DNA from: Deroplatys truncata
Lineage: Eukaryota > Arthropoda > Insecta > Mantodea > Mantidae
NCBI GenBank assembly: GCA_030765065.1
Contig: CM060975.1
Coordinates: 201,972,007 to 202,036,006, forward strand
DNA: 64,000 bases
Direction of reading: 5' to 3'
Of this stretch, positions 34,011 through 45,214 are shown one piece after another. Position 1 is the first letter of the stretch, and each line of letters begins with the position of its first letter. The notes below the pieces were generated by a model. That model ran no database searches, was not told the DNA's origin, and saw only the letters and a list, made by a program, of their open reading frames with translations. A program made the position numbers and the translations under genes.

Positions 34011-35536
34011 AAGTCGCAGCCATACAGAGTGGAGAACTTATTACATTCATTCTAATATGTATTTACTTCACAGAGTTACTGCAACACAAAAAGTATAATA
34101 GCATTTTGTTCCGAGATCAACCGGTTTCGAAAGATAGCTGCTATTCGAAATTAGATGTTTATTCCACGAGAATGTATGACGGTAATAGTTTGTTACTATT
34201 AGGGTAGAGTAACCTATTTCTGATCTGATTCAGTAGTAACTATGTGAATCACGAAGGGTTTTGAAATAATCAATAATTTTCCGAACACCGTTGTGCAAGC
34301 GTGATTTGGTTGGAGAAATAGGCAACGTTGCTAGTTCAAGGTAGGTCAGTGTGAGAACCGGCTCCCGACGTTACAAAACAGCATACCTGAACCGGGAGGT
34401 GGGGACTAGCGGTTTTGTTTTCCATACGACCCTTAATCTAAACAAACATGACGAAAGGGTGGTGTAATGTTTTGGCGAAATGACAAGTACAACTTGGTAA
34501 CTATTGGCCTATAGTAATAGTATGGAAGCAATGCCCTTATCGTCCAATAAGCGTTTCATGGTCCCTGACTGAAAAGCACACCATGTTTAGTCAAGTCCAG
34601 TGAAGTTAAGTCATTATTAGAGTGATATCGTACTACACGTTGAAACTCGTACATTTAGCGATTAAGAACCCGAGGTGTGTTTAGTGGATAATCACCACGC
34701 GCCATACGGCGAAAGTGAAACCTGTTTATGCGCTGATGTACATCTGGTTTTAAAAGTGAGAGTGCCAGCTACCGATCGGCTGCCGCTGCAAGTTCCCAAC
34801 GTGTGCGTTTTATGTTCTCGAAAAACCTAAAATATCTCCGCAGAAAGTGGTCAGAGAAAAAACTGAAAGATACAAAGTATGTTCCAAATAATGAGATCTG
34901 TAACTGGTTTAAATGAATGTAATGACTTCCCGTCCACCCGGTATAGGGCCAAGAACAACTTCATTGTTCATATAAAGGAAAGCACATGGCAGGTGGTGCT
35001 CACCATCACACGTCACATGCCTAAGAGAAAAATGTACTAGGTATGTGTCGCTATTATAAAGGTATTAATTACTGCTATCGTAAAGGTATTACAGATTTCA
35101 TACGTGTATTGGTTCCAATCTGCTATCTCTTTTTCTCAGAAATGTATCGAAAGTTTATAATAGCTCAGCTTTATTTTAAAGTATTCTTTGTAATTCTTAG
35201 GCTTTAATTCTTTTGGTAACAATACAAGGATTTGGCCTTATCTTTTAATTTAATAAAATACATTTAATCATTATAATCTAATTTGAAATAACCTTATTAT
35301 ACTCAATAATATAGTTAACTTAAAGATCAGAAATTGAAGTTCAGTGCACGGCTTGAGATATTTGTCACCACGATTATAACTAAAGATTCGTTGTTCAAAT
35401 TTGGCCTTTTCGAATCTTATTCGACTTTAGAATACAAAAAAGTAATATCTAGGTCAGATAATTAATATGTCTGCAATTCAGACTACCGTACGTGGATCTA
35501 CTTCTTAAGTAATATTAGAACCTATTCCAAGATTTT
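34011..35536. other. Long interval, no gene recognised
   Basis: Unassigned sequence. A patch around 34300-34450 and 34700-34810 is less AT-rich, but no open frame or motif stands out. Confidence 0.5.
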
Positions 35537-36446
35537 TTACTTTCTCTACTACGTATAGTAAGTAGGGGAAGTATTGTATTCCACCCAAAAATTCGATACC
35601 GAGATTTTACCGGAAATACATGTTTTGAGACCCCCTGAATCCAAAAAAAAGCATTTTTGGAAACATGTCCGTGTGTGTCTGTGTGTCTGTCTGCCTGTGA
35701 ACAGCATAACTCAAAAACGAACAGTCGGATAAACACCAAACTTGGTATTTAGGTTCAGTATCTTCCAAGGATGCGACACGAAGGTGTTCAACAAAATCCC
35801 CCCACTCCAGAGTACTCTTTACATGGAAGATTTTTCGAAAAGTTTAATTTTCTCAAAAATGGCTCTAACGATTTTGATTAAAATATCATATGTTTAAGAT
35901 ATTTTTATGACAAATAAAATGTATATCTTGAATTTCCTGGGAATGTCTCCAAGAGTAATCTTTATTGTGAACGACTTTTGCATAACTGGTAAACCATAAG
36001 AGATAGACAAACTTTTACTACACAAAAAATGTAGATCGTGTTAAAATACTCAATTTATGTCATATACAATGTTTTTGTTGAGTGAACCATTTTCGATATA
36101 TTGCTTGTTATTCCCTTAAATTTTTCAATACTTATTTTCTCAAATGGGAATTCGTTATTCATTTTTTTTGTCTTGGATATGTAAAGAGTATTAATCTGTG
36201 GGAAAGGGAATGGTGCTGCACCTAGCAACCAGCTATTAAGAGATATGTATGTGCTTAAAGGCTACTGTATTTCTATATTGCCCTTGTAAATATACATTCC
36301 CCTTACATCTACAAGAAAATTAGCAATAAGATAGAGTCTGCAAATGTTTATCTCGATTAACATGAAGTAGATGGAGAATAAGCGTTTGTATAAATAGTTT
36401 GTACAAGAGTAGAGAAAGTCATGTGAGTGTAACACATCAGATTTTT
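35537..36446 (+). mobile_element. HINE-like element, young full-length copy
   Basis: It runs from TTACTTTCTCTACTACG to CACATCAGATTTTTTT with the intact 5' hairpin, TG tract (about 35670-35697), sub-terminal repeats and 3' hairpin. The left flank 'ccaagatttt' resembles the element's own tail AGATTTTT, which could mimic a duplication. Other copies show none. Confidence 0.92.
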
Positions 36447-37322
36447 TTAATGCCAGATCTATATATGTATAGGAAAAGTTTTCCAAATGGTAAGGGGCGC
36501 GCTCGTAGCGTGAAGTTAGTAACATATAAAATAAAATATCAACATTTGGAAAACAATCACTAATTTAAAGTATAGTTTATTATAAATCCCTAACAAAGAT
36601 GCACATAAAGTCAGATATGCGACATATTGTGGGTTCCCAGCCAGGAAGCCCAGCACGCACACGTGCATATCCACCCTCTCTCTCTTCTCACCCCCCGTGG
36701 GGCTATCGCACATTAAAACGCCATATAAAAGCGATTCATTCCGCACAGCGAATTGGCCAGCAAAATAATCCCAGAGACATTTGACTGACACATTGGCCAC
36801 ACCCCCTTAGATCCCCACAAAGTGTTTCCCTTAGAGGCGGGGGATCACTTCACGCGAAAAGTAGCTTCACGCAAATGAGTTTAAATTAAAGCATGGCGGG
36901 TCCAATTCATTATCACTAGTGTGCACCAGCCAATGAATTATCCTGTATTGACCCAACTGTCGCTGATATTGGATGTGGCGCCTACGTACATGCGGTGGGC
37001 GGTCTGCTTTCTGTATCATAATATATGGCTCAAATCCACCCCCTTCTCCCATTTACCCTTACACGGAAAGGGAGTGACCGTAATATGATATTGCGAACTT
37101 ATTTGGGTTCACTGATGGCTTGCAGGGCTCAAGGGGCAGCATTTCGGAACACAGAAAACGTTCATTTGATCTTTCTATTGCACAATCTCATTCAAAACTT
37201 GATATAAAACAAACGGTTTGAAGACATTTGTAAGAATCAACACCAATAAATGATAAGTTTTACTAGAAGCTAAATTAAAGTTAAACCTCTAATTCACATT
37301 ACATTTCTCTGTCAGCAACCAC
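36447..37322. other. Interval with a GC-richer patch, no gene recognised
   Basis: 36600-37060 is less AT-rich than its surroundings and has frames on both strands, none with a recognisable domain. TATAAAA at 36724 has no well-spaced initiator. Confidence 0.4.
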
Positions 37323-37365
37323 TTTACTTTCCCTATAGCAAATAGAGGAAGTATTGTTTCGACAT
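37323..37365 (+). mobile_element. HINE-like element, terminal hairpin only
   Basis: ACTTTCCCTATagcaaATAGAGGAAGTATTG retains just the 5' hairpin, with a CTAT/ATAG apex that differs from other copies yet still pairs. Confidence 0.6.
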
Positions 37366-37675
37366 GGAGATTATTATTAAAATATGATTATGTAACCAGC
37401 AACGTATACATATAATGGCATGCCTAAGGTCGCAGCTTCTGCTACCGTTTGAATCTTGGGGCTAAGAATGAACAATAATATTCTTCTCCCTCATGAAATG
37501 TCAATCTGGCATGAACAATAGTTTTGAATTTTATTACATTTCCCTCAGAACTTAAGAGTGTTTTTTTAAAATTTATTTTAAGTTCGCTTGAACTCGCTGA
37601 TCATATCACGATTCCATAAGAATATAAACCACCATATAACAAGTTACATTGTAAATGAACATTAACCACACCACA
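37366..37675. other. Interval, probably LINE 3' flank
   Basis: It contains a T-run at about 37560-37567 that could be the poly-A tail of the minus-strand LINE fossil. No gene. Confidence 0.35.
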
Positions 37676-38520
37676 TTATAATTTGGCGTATATCTTAGTC
37701 TGTTTAATATACTTAAGTATAATTTCTTTAAACACTGAATTGCTGATGGCGTCAAACATGTTGTCCAGAACTTCACGATCTCGTCTTGCACTTCTATGGT
37801 GATGACAATCCAGAACCATATGAGGTACAGCAAGTGGACAATTACAGAAGTTACAAAGTGAAGGAGGATCATGAGATATGTAGATATATAGGTAGGAGTG
37901 AGTGATGGTTGTGTGTCCTATGCGTAATCGTGTGAGAGCAATTTGGTCGTTGAGAGGAAGGGAAATCTCTGGGTATTTAGGAGAGCGAGGATAGTAGATG
38001 CCATACAGTTTACTTGTAGATGAGCTGTTCCAATGCTGATTCCATATCTGAGTGATCTTCCTGTGGATGTACCTGAGGAAGTCACAGTATGGTATTCTAC
38101 AGTTCTTTGGAGGATGCTTGATGGTCTCTCTAGCTGCAACGTTAGCTTCCTCGTTCCTTTGGATGCCGACGTGAGACGGAGATCAAATAAGTTTGATATA
38201 TTTACCAGATTGAGTTACTGTATTGTATAACATTAATAGCTCTGCAACCAGTGGATGAGACGAAGAGTTTTGGATGTAATGCTAACAAGGCACTCAGAGT
38301 TCGTGAATATGACAAAGGAGTCATACTCTGTGTTGCCTAGGATGTATTCCAGAGCAAAACGGATTGTGTATAGCTCACACGTGTAAACGCTGAGGTAATT
38401 AGGTAGACTGTGTAGCATCGTGTGATCAGGTAACACTACTGCGCAACCGCAGTTTAAACTCATCAGTATAAATCGGAAATGAAGATGAATTTGTTGCGAA
38501 ATCTTGAAATATGCTTCACA
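37676..38520 (-). pseudogene. Non-LTR retrotransposon ORF2 C-terminus with RNase H domain (Jockey/I-like), broken
   Basis: Minus-strand reading, spliced across frames, gives in order: an RNase H start (FPIYTDEFK near 38479, the YTDGS block), GCAVVLPDH, ELYTIRFALEYI with the catalytic Glu, IFTNSE (normally an Asp-Ser), then after a frameshift SPSHVGIQRNEEAN (the 'SPSHVGI.GNE.AD' block). The zinc-knuckle-like end follows: LTRLRIGHTTITHSYL and CNFCNCPLAVPHMVLDC, then a stop at 37678-37676. There are at least two frameshifts and a TGA where the family has Trp just before SPSHVGI. RNase H plus a CCHC-like end points to the I/Jockey group of LINEs. The reverse transcriptase and endonuclease are absent. 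Confidence 0.85.
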
Positions 38521-39410
38521 TCCTCTGTAGAGGATTTGCTGTATATATCCTGTCCGATTTAAGCATTCCTTATCTATTTTTTTTCATTACTTTCCCTCCC
38601 CTGACAGTTGATTTATGTTTACTTGTCTGTTTTATTCAAAGCCCAGGTACCTTTATCTAAACGTTGTGGAAGTTCTGGATGCTTTTTGAAAATCTGCATC
38701 TGAAATGAAAGTATTTTGGATATAAACACGAGCCCTCAACAGTTACAAAATCCATTTCTAGTTAGCATAAGAAAATCTTACTGAACCACGAACATGAAGG
38801 TATACTTGCTGGTAAGAAAATCTCTGGAGAACTGGATAACAAGCTTGTGGTTAACTCATCTGGGTTGAGTGGTAGCTGGTTTTACAAATGCTCTATTTCA
38901 CATGACGTAATTCACCAGGGGTTGAACGCACTCATTTCCTTAAGAAATAGAGTTGTTTATTTAAGATTCCAAGAGAATTGCCTTGCTGTTAGTGAAAATC
39001 CTCGTCGTTCTTAATACACCTAAGCTGCTAGGGAACAATCACACTAATTGATATTCTGTCATAAAAATGGAGGAGGACGGAGTGTCTTACGTAAGTAATT
39101 GCAGTAAACCAATCCTGTGGTTGTCTATCCTTCTAGTTAAGGAGCATATACCTTTATGATCACTTCCTGCATAAAAAGCAATTTAATCATGTAATTGGAC
39201 TCCTGATAGGGGGCGAGAAAATGAGGGTTGGGGACAAGCAAATTATCCGCCGCCCTATCTCCTGAGTTTGTCCCTAGAGGTTCCATTCCTGGCACTTTCT
39301 CAATACACACAAACGTACGCATTCTCTGCAACTTGTGGACCTCGATCCCCTTTAGGGCCGCGAAGGCATAAATCAACCGACAAAAGTATACTGTTGAGGT
39401 TTATCATAAA
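38521..39410. other. Interval with no gene recognised
   Basis: The first part may be decayed LINE sequence upstream of RNase H. The remainder is unassigned. Confidence 0.45.
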
Positions 39411-39632
39411 AAATCTGATGTGTTACACTCACATGACTTTCTCTACTCTTGTACAAGCTATTTTTACAAACGTTTATTCTCCATATGCTTCATGTTAATC
39501 GAGATGTTAATCTTATTGCCAATTTTCTTGTAGATGCAAGGGGAATATGGTAGGCTATAAGCGATAGTCAAATATTTTAAGCGCTGGTTGCTATGTGGCG
39601 CATGCCATTCTCTTTGCATGTCCAGGACATAA
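39411..39632 (-). mobile_element. HINE-like element, 3' part of a host copy split by a nested copy
   Basis: It runs from AAATCTGATGTGTTACACTC to 'gtccaggacat' plus A-run. It stops exactly in the A8 tract where the inner copy begins. The host resumes at 40507. Confidence 0.88.
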
Positions 39633-40505
39633 AAAAAATCTGATGTGTTACACTCACATGACTTTCTCTACTCTTGTACAATCTAATTTTACAAACGCCT
39701 ATTCTCCATATGCTTCATGTTAATCGAGATATCGAGATGTCAATCTTATTGGTAATTTTCTTGAGATGCAAGGGAAATATGGTAGCTTTTAAGCGATAGT
39801 CAAATATTTTAACGCTGGTTGCTATGTGGCGCATTCCATTCTCTTTGCATGTCCAGGACATAAAAAAAATGAATAACGAATTTGAGAAAAAGTATAAGTA
39901 TTGGAAAATTTAAGGGAATAACAAGCAATATCTCGAAAACGGTTCACTCAACAAAAGAAATGTATATGACATAAGTTGTGTATTTTAACGCGATCTACAT
40001 TTTTTGCGTAGTAAAATTTTGTCTCTCTCTTATGGTTTACCAGTTATGTAAAAGTCGTTCACAATGAAGAATACTTTTAGAGACATTCCCAGAAAATTCG
40101 AGATATACATTTCATTTCTCATGACATTATCCTAAACATATGATATTTCCATCAAAATCGTTAGAGCCATTTTTGAGAAAATTAAAATTTTCGAAAAATG
40201 TTCCATGTAAAGGGTAGTCTGGGGTGGGGGGATTTTCTTGAAAACCTTCGTGTCGCATCTCTGGAAGATACTGAACCTAAATGCCAAGTTTGGTGTTTAT
40301 CCGACTGTTCGTTTTTGAGTTATGCTGTTCACAGACACACAGACACACACACACACACAGACACACACACGGACATGTTTCCAAAAATGCTTTTTTTGGA
40401 TTCAGGAGGTCTCAAAACATGTATTTCCGGTGAAATCTCGGTATCGAATTTTTGGGTGGAATGCAATACTTCCCCTACTTACTATACGTAGTAGAGAAAG
40501 TAAAA
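39633..40505 (-). mobile_element. HINE-like element, young full-length copy nested in another copy
   Basis: It runs from A-run TCTGATGTGTTACACTC to GTAGTAGAGAAAGTA plus A-run. The inner copy itself carries the uninterrupted target sequence at 39862-39880 ('taaaaaaaatgaataacg'), so the insertion point is seen directly. The CA tract is at about 40334-40370. Confidence 0.92.
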
Positions 40506-40506
40506 A

Positions 40507-40975
40507 TGAATTACGAATTTGAGAAAAAGTATAAGTATTGGAAAATTTAAGGGAATAACAAGCAATATCTCGAAAACGATTCACTCAACGAACAAATGTA
40601 TATACCATAAATTGTGTATTTTAACGCGATCTACATTTTTTGTGTAGTAAAAGTTTGTCTATCTCTTATGATTTACCAATTATGCAAAAGTCGTTCACAA
40701 TGAAGAATACTTTTGTAGACATTCCCAGAAAATTCGAGATATACATTTCATTTCTCATGACAATATCTTAAACATATGATATTGTAATCAAAATCGTTAG
40801 AGCCATTTTTGAGAAAATTAAAATTTTCGAAAAATGTTCCATGTAAAGGGTAGTCTGGGGTAGGGGGATTTTCTTGAAAACCTTCGTGTCGCATCTCTGG
40901 AAGATACTGAACCTAAATACCAAGTTTGGTGTTTACCCGACTGTTCGTTTCTGAGTTACATGTGCTGTTCACACA

Positions 40976-41009
<34 letters not shown>

Positions 41010-41125
41010 CATGTTTCCAAAAATGCTTATTTTTGGATTCAGGAGGTCTCAAAACATGTATTTCATGTGAAATCTCGGTATCGAATTTTTGGGTGGAATA
41101 CAATACTTCCCCTACTTACTAAACG
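40507..41125 (-). mobile_element. HINE-like element, 5' part of the split host copy
   Basis: It begins 'tgaattacgaatttgag', exactly where 39632 left off, and ends AAACGTAGTAGAGAAAGTAA. The CA tract is expanded at 40976-41006. Confidence 0.88.
40976..41006. repeat. (CA)n microsatellite inside HINE-like element
   Basis: About fifteen CA units. Confidence 0.9.
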
Positions 41126-41964
41126 TAGTAGAGAAAGTAAAAAAAGGGCGCAGAATTATCTTTAGTTTGCAATTTAACACTGGAAGCAATTTGTAAACTC
41201 CGCTGCCTATTGCAAATATGATACTTAAATAAAAAAAAAACGCAGTTATGCGCAGGATAGCTTTCCGACACCTCTCCAGATTGTGTGAATGGCTTCTTCC
41301 TCTGTGAAATTGCCACAATTATCCAACTAGCTTTTCACATGCTTCTCGTGGCTTTTGGGAAATGAAATTAACCAATGAACAGATATCTTGGAAATAAGAA
41401 GCAGCGTAGTTTGTTGCAATTGGATGTAAATGCGCTGACTCAGTATGAGGCTTACGTTATAGAGATGTGGGTGAAAGATGTGTTAACTTATTTGGCTAAA
41501 CCCATTACACCTTTTTCAATACTTTGGAAGGTGGTAGAAACACAATGCAACTAAAATGGGTTTTGAGCATTTCAATACCAGTTGCACAGAATATCTGCCA
41601 GACTTTTTGTTCGCATTTGTACACAGCACATGTAGCAGAGGTCACCTTCATATTTTTCTTTGTACACATAAACATTATGTTCTAGAGACATATTTCCACA
41701 GGAAACGGCACATTGCGCTAGATTGTTATTCAGATCTAAACGTTTTCTGATACAGAAAACCATCTAGGATATTTAAATCCCTCAGGAGTTTTGGCGTTTA
41801 ATCTTCTTAACCTCTTATTAATAATTTTGCTGCTAAAACATTGTGGTAGAATATTTTTTTATGGAAAGGATAATAGAGTGATTTATTTGGCCGTTCAACT
41901 GCAAATTTAAAATCTATCTGTCTATAACATCCTGTATATACATATACTCACACACAGAATGTTA
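41126..41964. other. Interval with no gene recognised
   Basis: Unassigned sequence. Frames at 41556-41763 on both strands are motif-free. Confidence 0.5.
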
Positions 41965-41970
41965 CAAAAT

Positions 41971-42557
41971 GGAATTCGAGCGAGGTGGCGGCGCGTTAAT
42001 GTGTGCAACTCGCATTCGGGAGCTTCCGGGTTCGATCCCCGGCGATCGCTCGCTCTGATCCATGGGTTTTTCTCGGTTTCCCGGGGTCGGCAGGCGAATG
42101 CTGGGGCGATTCATGTTCTTCCACGACTCTCCTGTACCTCACTTTCGCTACCCATCATTTTCCTTGCCATCTGTTTCGGGGTTGTAGGACCAGGAGACGG
42201 TGTTCGATGGGTTGCGGCTGGGCGGTGGCTGTGCGCGCTGTGGAGGTTCCTGACGTCGTTTCAGTTAAGAACCGCCTCCGGATGTTTTCGGGCAGGCGCT
42301 CCTTCGGGGATCCACCGGAGCCTCGGGGCTTATGGGTGGATGCGGGCGGCGTGGGATGTGTTCAGCCTGGAAATATTAGGGATCCCGTCCGTACTTGCGA
42401 CCGTCGTCATCCGGATCTACTCGCCCTTTAGGGTCTCTCCCCTCATCCCTACCTCTCAGGTGTCACGGAGGAAGCACAAGGAGCCGGTTGTTCTGCGTGC
42501 GGTATTCTGCACCGGTTTCGGGGGCCCCTCCGTTCGTCAGTACCTCCGTTCAGGGGT
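41971..42557 (+). repeat. SINE type A copy 6 (about 590 bp, GC-rich)
   Basis: The head 'gaattcgagcgaggtggcgg' has box B (GGGTTCGATCCCCGG). The body contains 'gggtttttctcggtttcccg' and 'gtcggcaggcgaatgctggg', and the tail 'cccctcatccctacctctca' and 'ggaagcacaaggagcc', as in copy 4. Six-base GTTACA occurs at both edges but is too short to call a target duplication. The 207- and 142-codon frames inside are products of high GC and lack domain features. Confidence 0.8.
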
Positions 42558-43033
42558 TACAGAGGTCAGGCGAGCACTTTGATATAGAACATTTAAGGTT
42601 TTTGAGTTCATGGTTATTTGCAATCAAAGTCAGTAACATCACTGGTGAAACTTCCCTGAGTTGTTGCTACTTGTAGATAATTGCGGTCATGCTTTGTTCA
42701 AACTTCTATGTGAATACATTCATATGCACTTAAAACTTTGAAAGAAAGGCGAAAAATTAAAATTGAGTTCACTCCAAACGTAGGAGAAAGTCTCGAATAG
42801 ATTGATGTAACGCAAGTAATTTCTGAATTTGTAATTATTAATGTTGTATTTATAATTCGTATATGGAATTAAACTTTCTAAAAAAAATAATTAAATTACA
42901 AAAAGTACAAACTAACATTAATAACAGTATTACAATTATAAATAAAAAAATATTATAAAGCTTAAAAACTTACAAACCACTTTGACTATTTTTAGCATGG
43001 TGTAGAATCTATGAAGTATTAGTAGAACTTTGT
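42558..43033. other. AT-rich interval, nothing recognised
   Basis: Long A/T runs at 42830-42960. No gene. Confidence 0.5.
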
Positions 43034-43140
43034 AAAGGTAGAATCAGACTGAAAAATTTAATGCCATAGCCGTGATTAAAGCACGGATCTACTGGTTTCC
43101 ATCCGATTGCTCTAACCACCATGGCAACACGCCGGCACGA
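43034..43140 (-). repeat. Possible SINE (type E), tRNA-like head and short tail
   Basis: The minus strand reads 'gttgccatggtggttagagc', a box A-like stretch, then 'agtagatccgtgctttaatc' and 'cagtctgattctacc'. The last part (43034-43078) recurs at 43332-43375 in the same orientation. Confidence 0.4.
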
Positions 43141-43331
43141 CATTAAATTCCCCAACCTATTCGCATTTTTCCCAGTAAATCATATGGAGATAATTTTGAG
43201 ATGACATACTCCAATGACAACTTACAATGTCTTGAGTGCTTTAGTTCCCGGGCTTCATAGTTTAACCCACTGTTAGGCAAATCAATGGTAATTAATTGCT
43301 CTTTACAAGCCATGTGTAGGACAAGATTGGA

Positions 43332-43375
43332 AAGGTAGAACCAGACTGAAAAATTCAGTGCCATAGCCACGACTT
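43332..43375 (-). repeat. Second copy of the type E tail motif
   Basis: 'aggtagaaccagactg' and 'tgccatagccacgact' match 43034-43078 with a few differences. Confidence 0.45.
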
Positions 43376-43383
43376 GATGAACA

Positions 43384-43532
43384 CTTCGAAAACACTTATG
43401 TAAAGTGTAGTTTGCAGTCGGGGGATTTTTTTGAAAATCTTTTGTGCCGCATCTTTGGAAGATGGTGAACTTAAATACCAAGTTTAGTATTTATCCGACT
43501 TTTCGTTTTTGAATTATGCTGTTCATACACTG

Positions 43533-43583
<51 letters not shown>

Positions 43584-43600
43584 ACATATGGACGTTTTTA
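43384..43600 (-). mobile_element. HINE-like element, left part of a host split by an oppositely oriented copy
   Basis: 'cggggggatttttttgaa'-type sequence, 'aaataccaagtttagtattt' and 'gaattatgctgttcatac' are followed by a 48-nt CT tract in place of the usual CA tract, then 'catatggacgttttta'. The host resumes at 44173. Confidence 0.7.
43533..43580. repeat. (CT)n microsatellite replacing the CA tract of an HINE-like copy
   Basis: Twenty-four CT units at the position where sister copies have CA. Confidence 0.9.
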
Positions 43601-44172
43601 TTTTCTCTACTACGTATAGTAAGTAGGGGAAGCATTGCATTTCACCCAAAAATTCGATACGAGATTTCACCGGAAATACATGTTTTGAGGCCCCTGAATC
43701 CAAAAAAAGTATTTCTGGAAACGTGTCCGTGTGTGTTTGTGTGTGTGTCTGGTAAACCATAAGAGATAGACAAAATTTTACTACACACAAAATGTAGATC
43801 GCGTTAAAATACACAATTTATGTCATATACATCTTTTTTTTGTTGAGTAAACCATTTCCGAGATATTGCTTGTTATTCCCTTAAATTTTCCAATACTTTA
43901 TACTTTTTTTTCAAATGGGAATTCGTTATTCATTTTTATTTTGTCCTGGTAATGCAAAGAGAATGGAATACTCCACATAGCAACCAGCGCTTAAAATAGT
44001 TGACTATCGCTTAAAGTCTACCAATTCCCCTTGCATCTACAAGAAAATTAGCAATAAGATTAACATCTCGATATCTCGATTAACATGAAGCATATGGAGA
44101 ATAAGCGTTTGTAAAAATAGTTTGTACAAGAGTAGAGAGAAAGTAATGTGAGTGTAACACATCAGATTTTTT
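43601..44172 (+). mobile_element. HINE-like element, internally deleted, nested
   Basis: It runs from TTTTCTCTACTACGTATAG to CACATCAGATTTTTT. About 300 bp between the TG tract and 'ggtaaaccataagagatag' is missing (junction near 43752). The 3' region contains 'gagtagagagaaagtaatg', a small GA insertion in the sub-terminal repeat. Confidence 0.85.
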
Positions 44173-44268
44173 CCTTATCTTTGGTGAAACCTCGATACCA
44201 AATTTTTAGGGGTAGGTAATAGAATTCTTTCTGTAGATACTACGTAGGTACATAGTAGAAAAGGTAAT
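44173..44268 (-). mobile_element. HINE-like element, 5' part of the split host
   Basis: 'tctttggtgaaacctcgata' and 'ggtaggtaatagaattc', ending 'catagtagaaaaggtaa'. It belongs with 43384-43600. Confidence 0.6.
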
Positions 44269-44750
44269 AAACCATAGAGGATGGAGTAAGTGTGACATAT
44301 CATATTTGATCAATATTTTAAGGCAATAATATCAGTTTACAAATACGTATAATCACAAAAAACGATAGCAGGAAGGAAAATAAGTGGACAGATATCCAAG
44401 AGCTAAAAATAAAATGTAATTTATGTAATATTTGAAGTCCGACACTTCAGCCAACACCTGACCATAAAACTGCATGGGCATAAAAGCGTCAAGGTGGTTC
44501 TTTAGAACATTACTAATTTAGCACAGAAGGTCCACCCGTCTTGGGTTACATTTAGAAGTCACGCTTTTATTTATACTGCAGCTCGTAATCGTCACTTATC
44601 AGGATGTATATTCATAATCCATGAAACGAGGTCGTTCTGCGCATGCTCGGAGTGACGCTATATATCTGTATGCACAAGAAGACAACATCGCTCTTCATGG
44701 AGAAGAACGGCCTAAGGTGAAGGCGGCAGCAGTGGCGGATCTCAAATTAA
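44269..44750. other. Interval with no gene recognised
   Basis: Unassigned sequence. Confidence 0.5.
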
Positions 44751-44757
44751 GAGACTA

Positions 44758-45197
44758 CCGAGCGAGAAAGCTTCGCGGTAACATGTGAGGATCGCATTCG
44801 GGAGTTCTGGGTTCGATTCCCGACGACGCCCACTCTGACCTTCGGTCATTCGTGGTTTTTCCTGGTCGGTAGGCGAATGCTGGTGCGATTTCTCATCTTT
44901 CAGGTGTGCCTCGTGGCGTATGGCGTTCAGATGTGCCTCGTGGTGTATGGCGTGCCGGATAGATGGCACGGATACTTGCAGCCAAGGAAGGAGTACTCCC
45001 GATGGACATTAGATGGTTTCTTGATCAACGGATCGTTCATCAACTTCTCTAGGCAGCTCCAACAATGGGATGGGTCTTCGAGCCTGGAACTTAAGGACTT
45101 CCGTGCATCCCTGTAGCCTGTAGTCTCCTGAAAGGTGTTAACCATAGATCTGTGTAGGTTGCAGTGTGCGGGTGTCCTCCGCTGTATAACCTAAGGG
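44758..45197 (+). repeat. SINE type A copy 7, with 7-bp target duplication
   Basis: The head 'ccgagcgagaaagcttcgcg' has box B (GGGTTCGATTCCCG). The body is 'gtcggtaggcgaatgctgg', and the 3' half shares 'ggagtactcccgatggac' and 'gggtcttcgagcctggaac' with the 32193 copy. GAGACTA flanks it at 44751-44757 and 45198-45204. A 25-bp imperfect tandem duplication lies at about 44904-44955. Confidence 0.82.
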
Positions 45198-45214
45198 GAG
45201 ACTAAACGGTGAAA

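Noticed and set aside
35531-36446. AGATTTTT on both sides of a HINE-like copy as a target duplication
   Set aside because: The right-hand AGATTTTT is the element's own conserved 3' end, so the match is coincidental.
36721-36745. TATA box and initiator near 36724
   Set aside because: The spacing between TATAAAA and the nearest TCATTC is only about 14 bp, and no gene follows.
11448-41165. Many 65-95 codon frames containing strings such as HVFPVKSRYRIFGWN next to Thr-His runs, suggesting a conserved gene family
   Set aside because: They are the translation of the HINE-like element's 5' end and its CA microsatellite, recur in every copy and in several frames, and have no start or stop conservation.
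41959-42582. A 207-codon plus-strand frame, the second-longest in the window
   Set aside because: It coincides with a GC-rich type A SINE whose sister copies are not open in this frame, and it lacks any domain.
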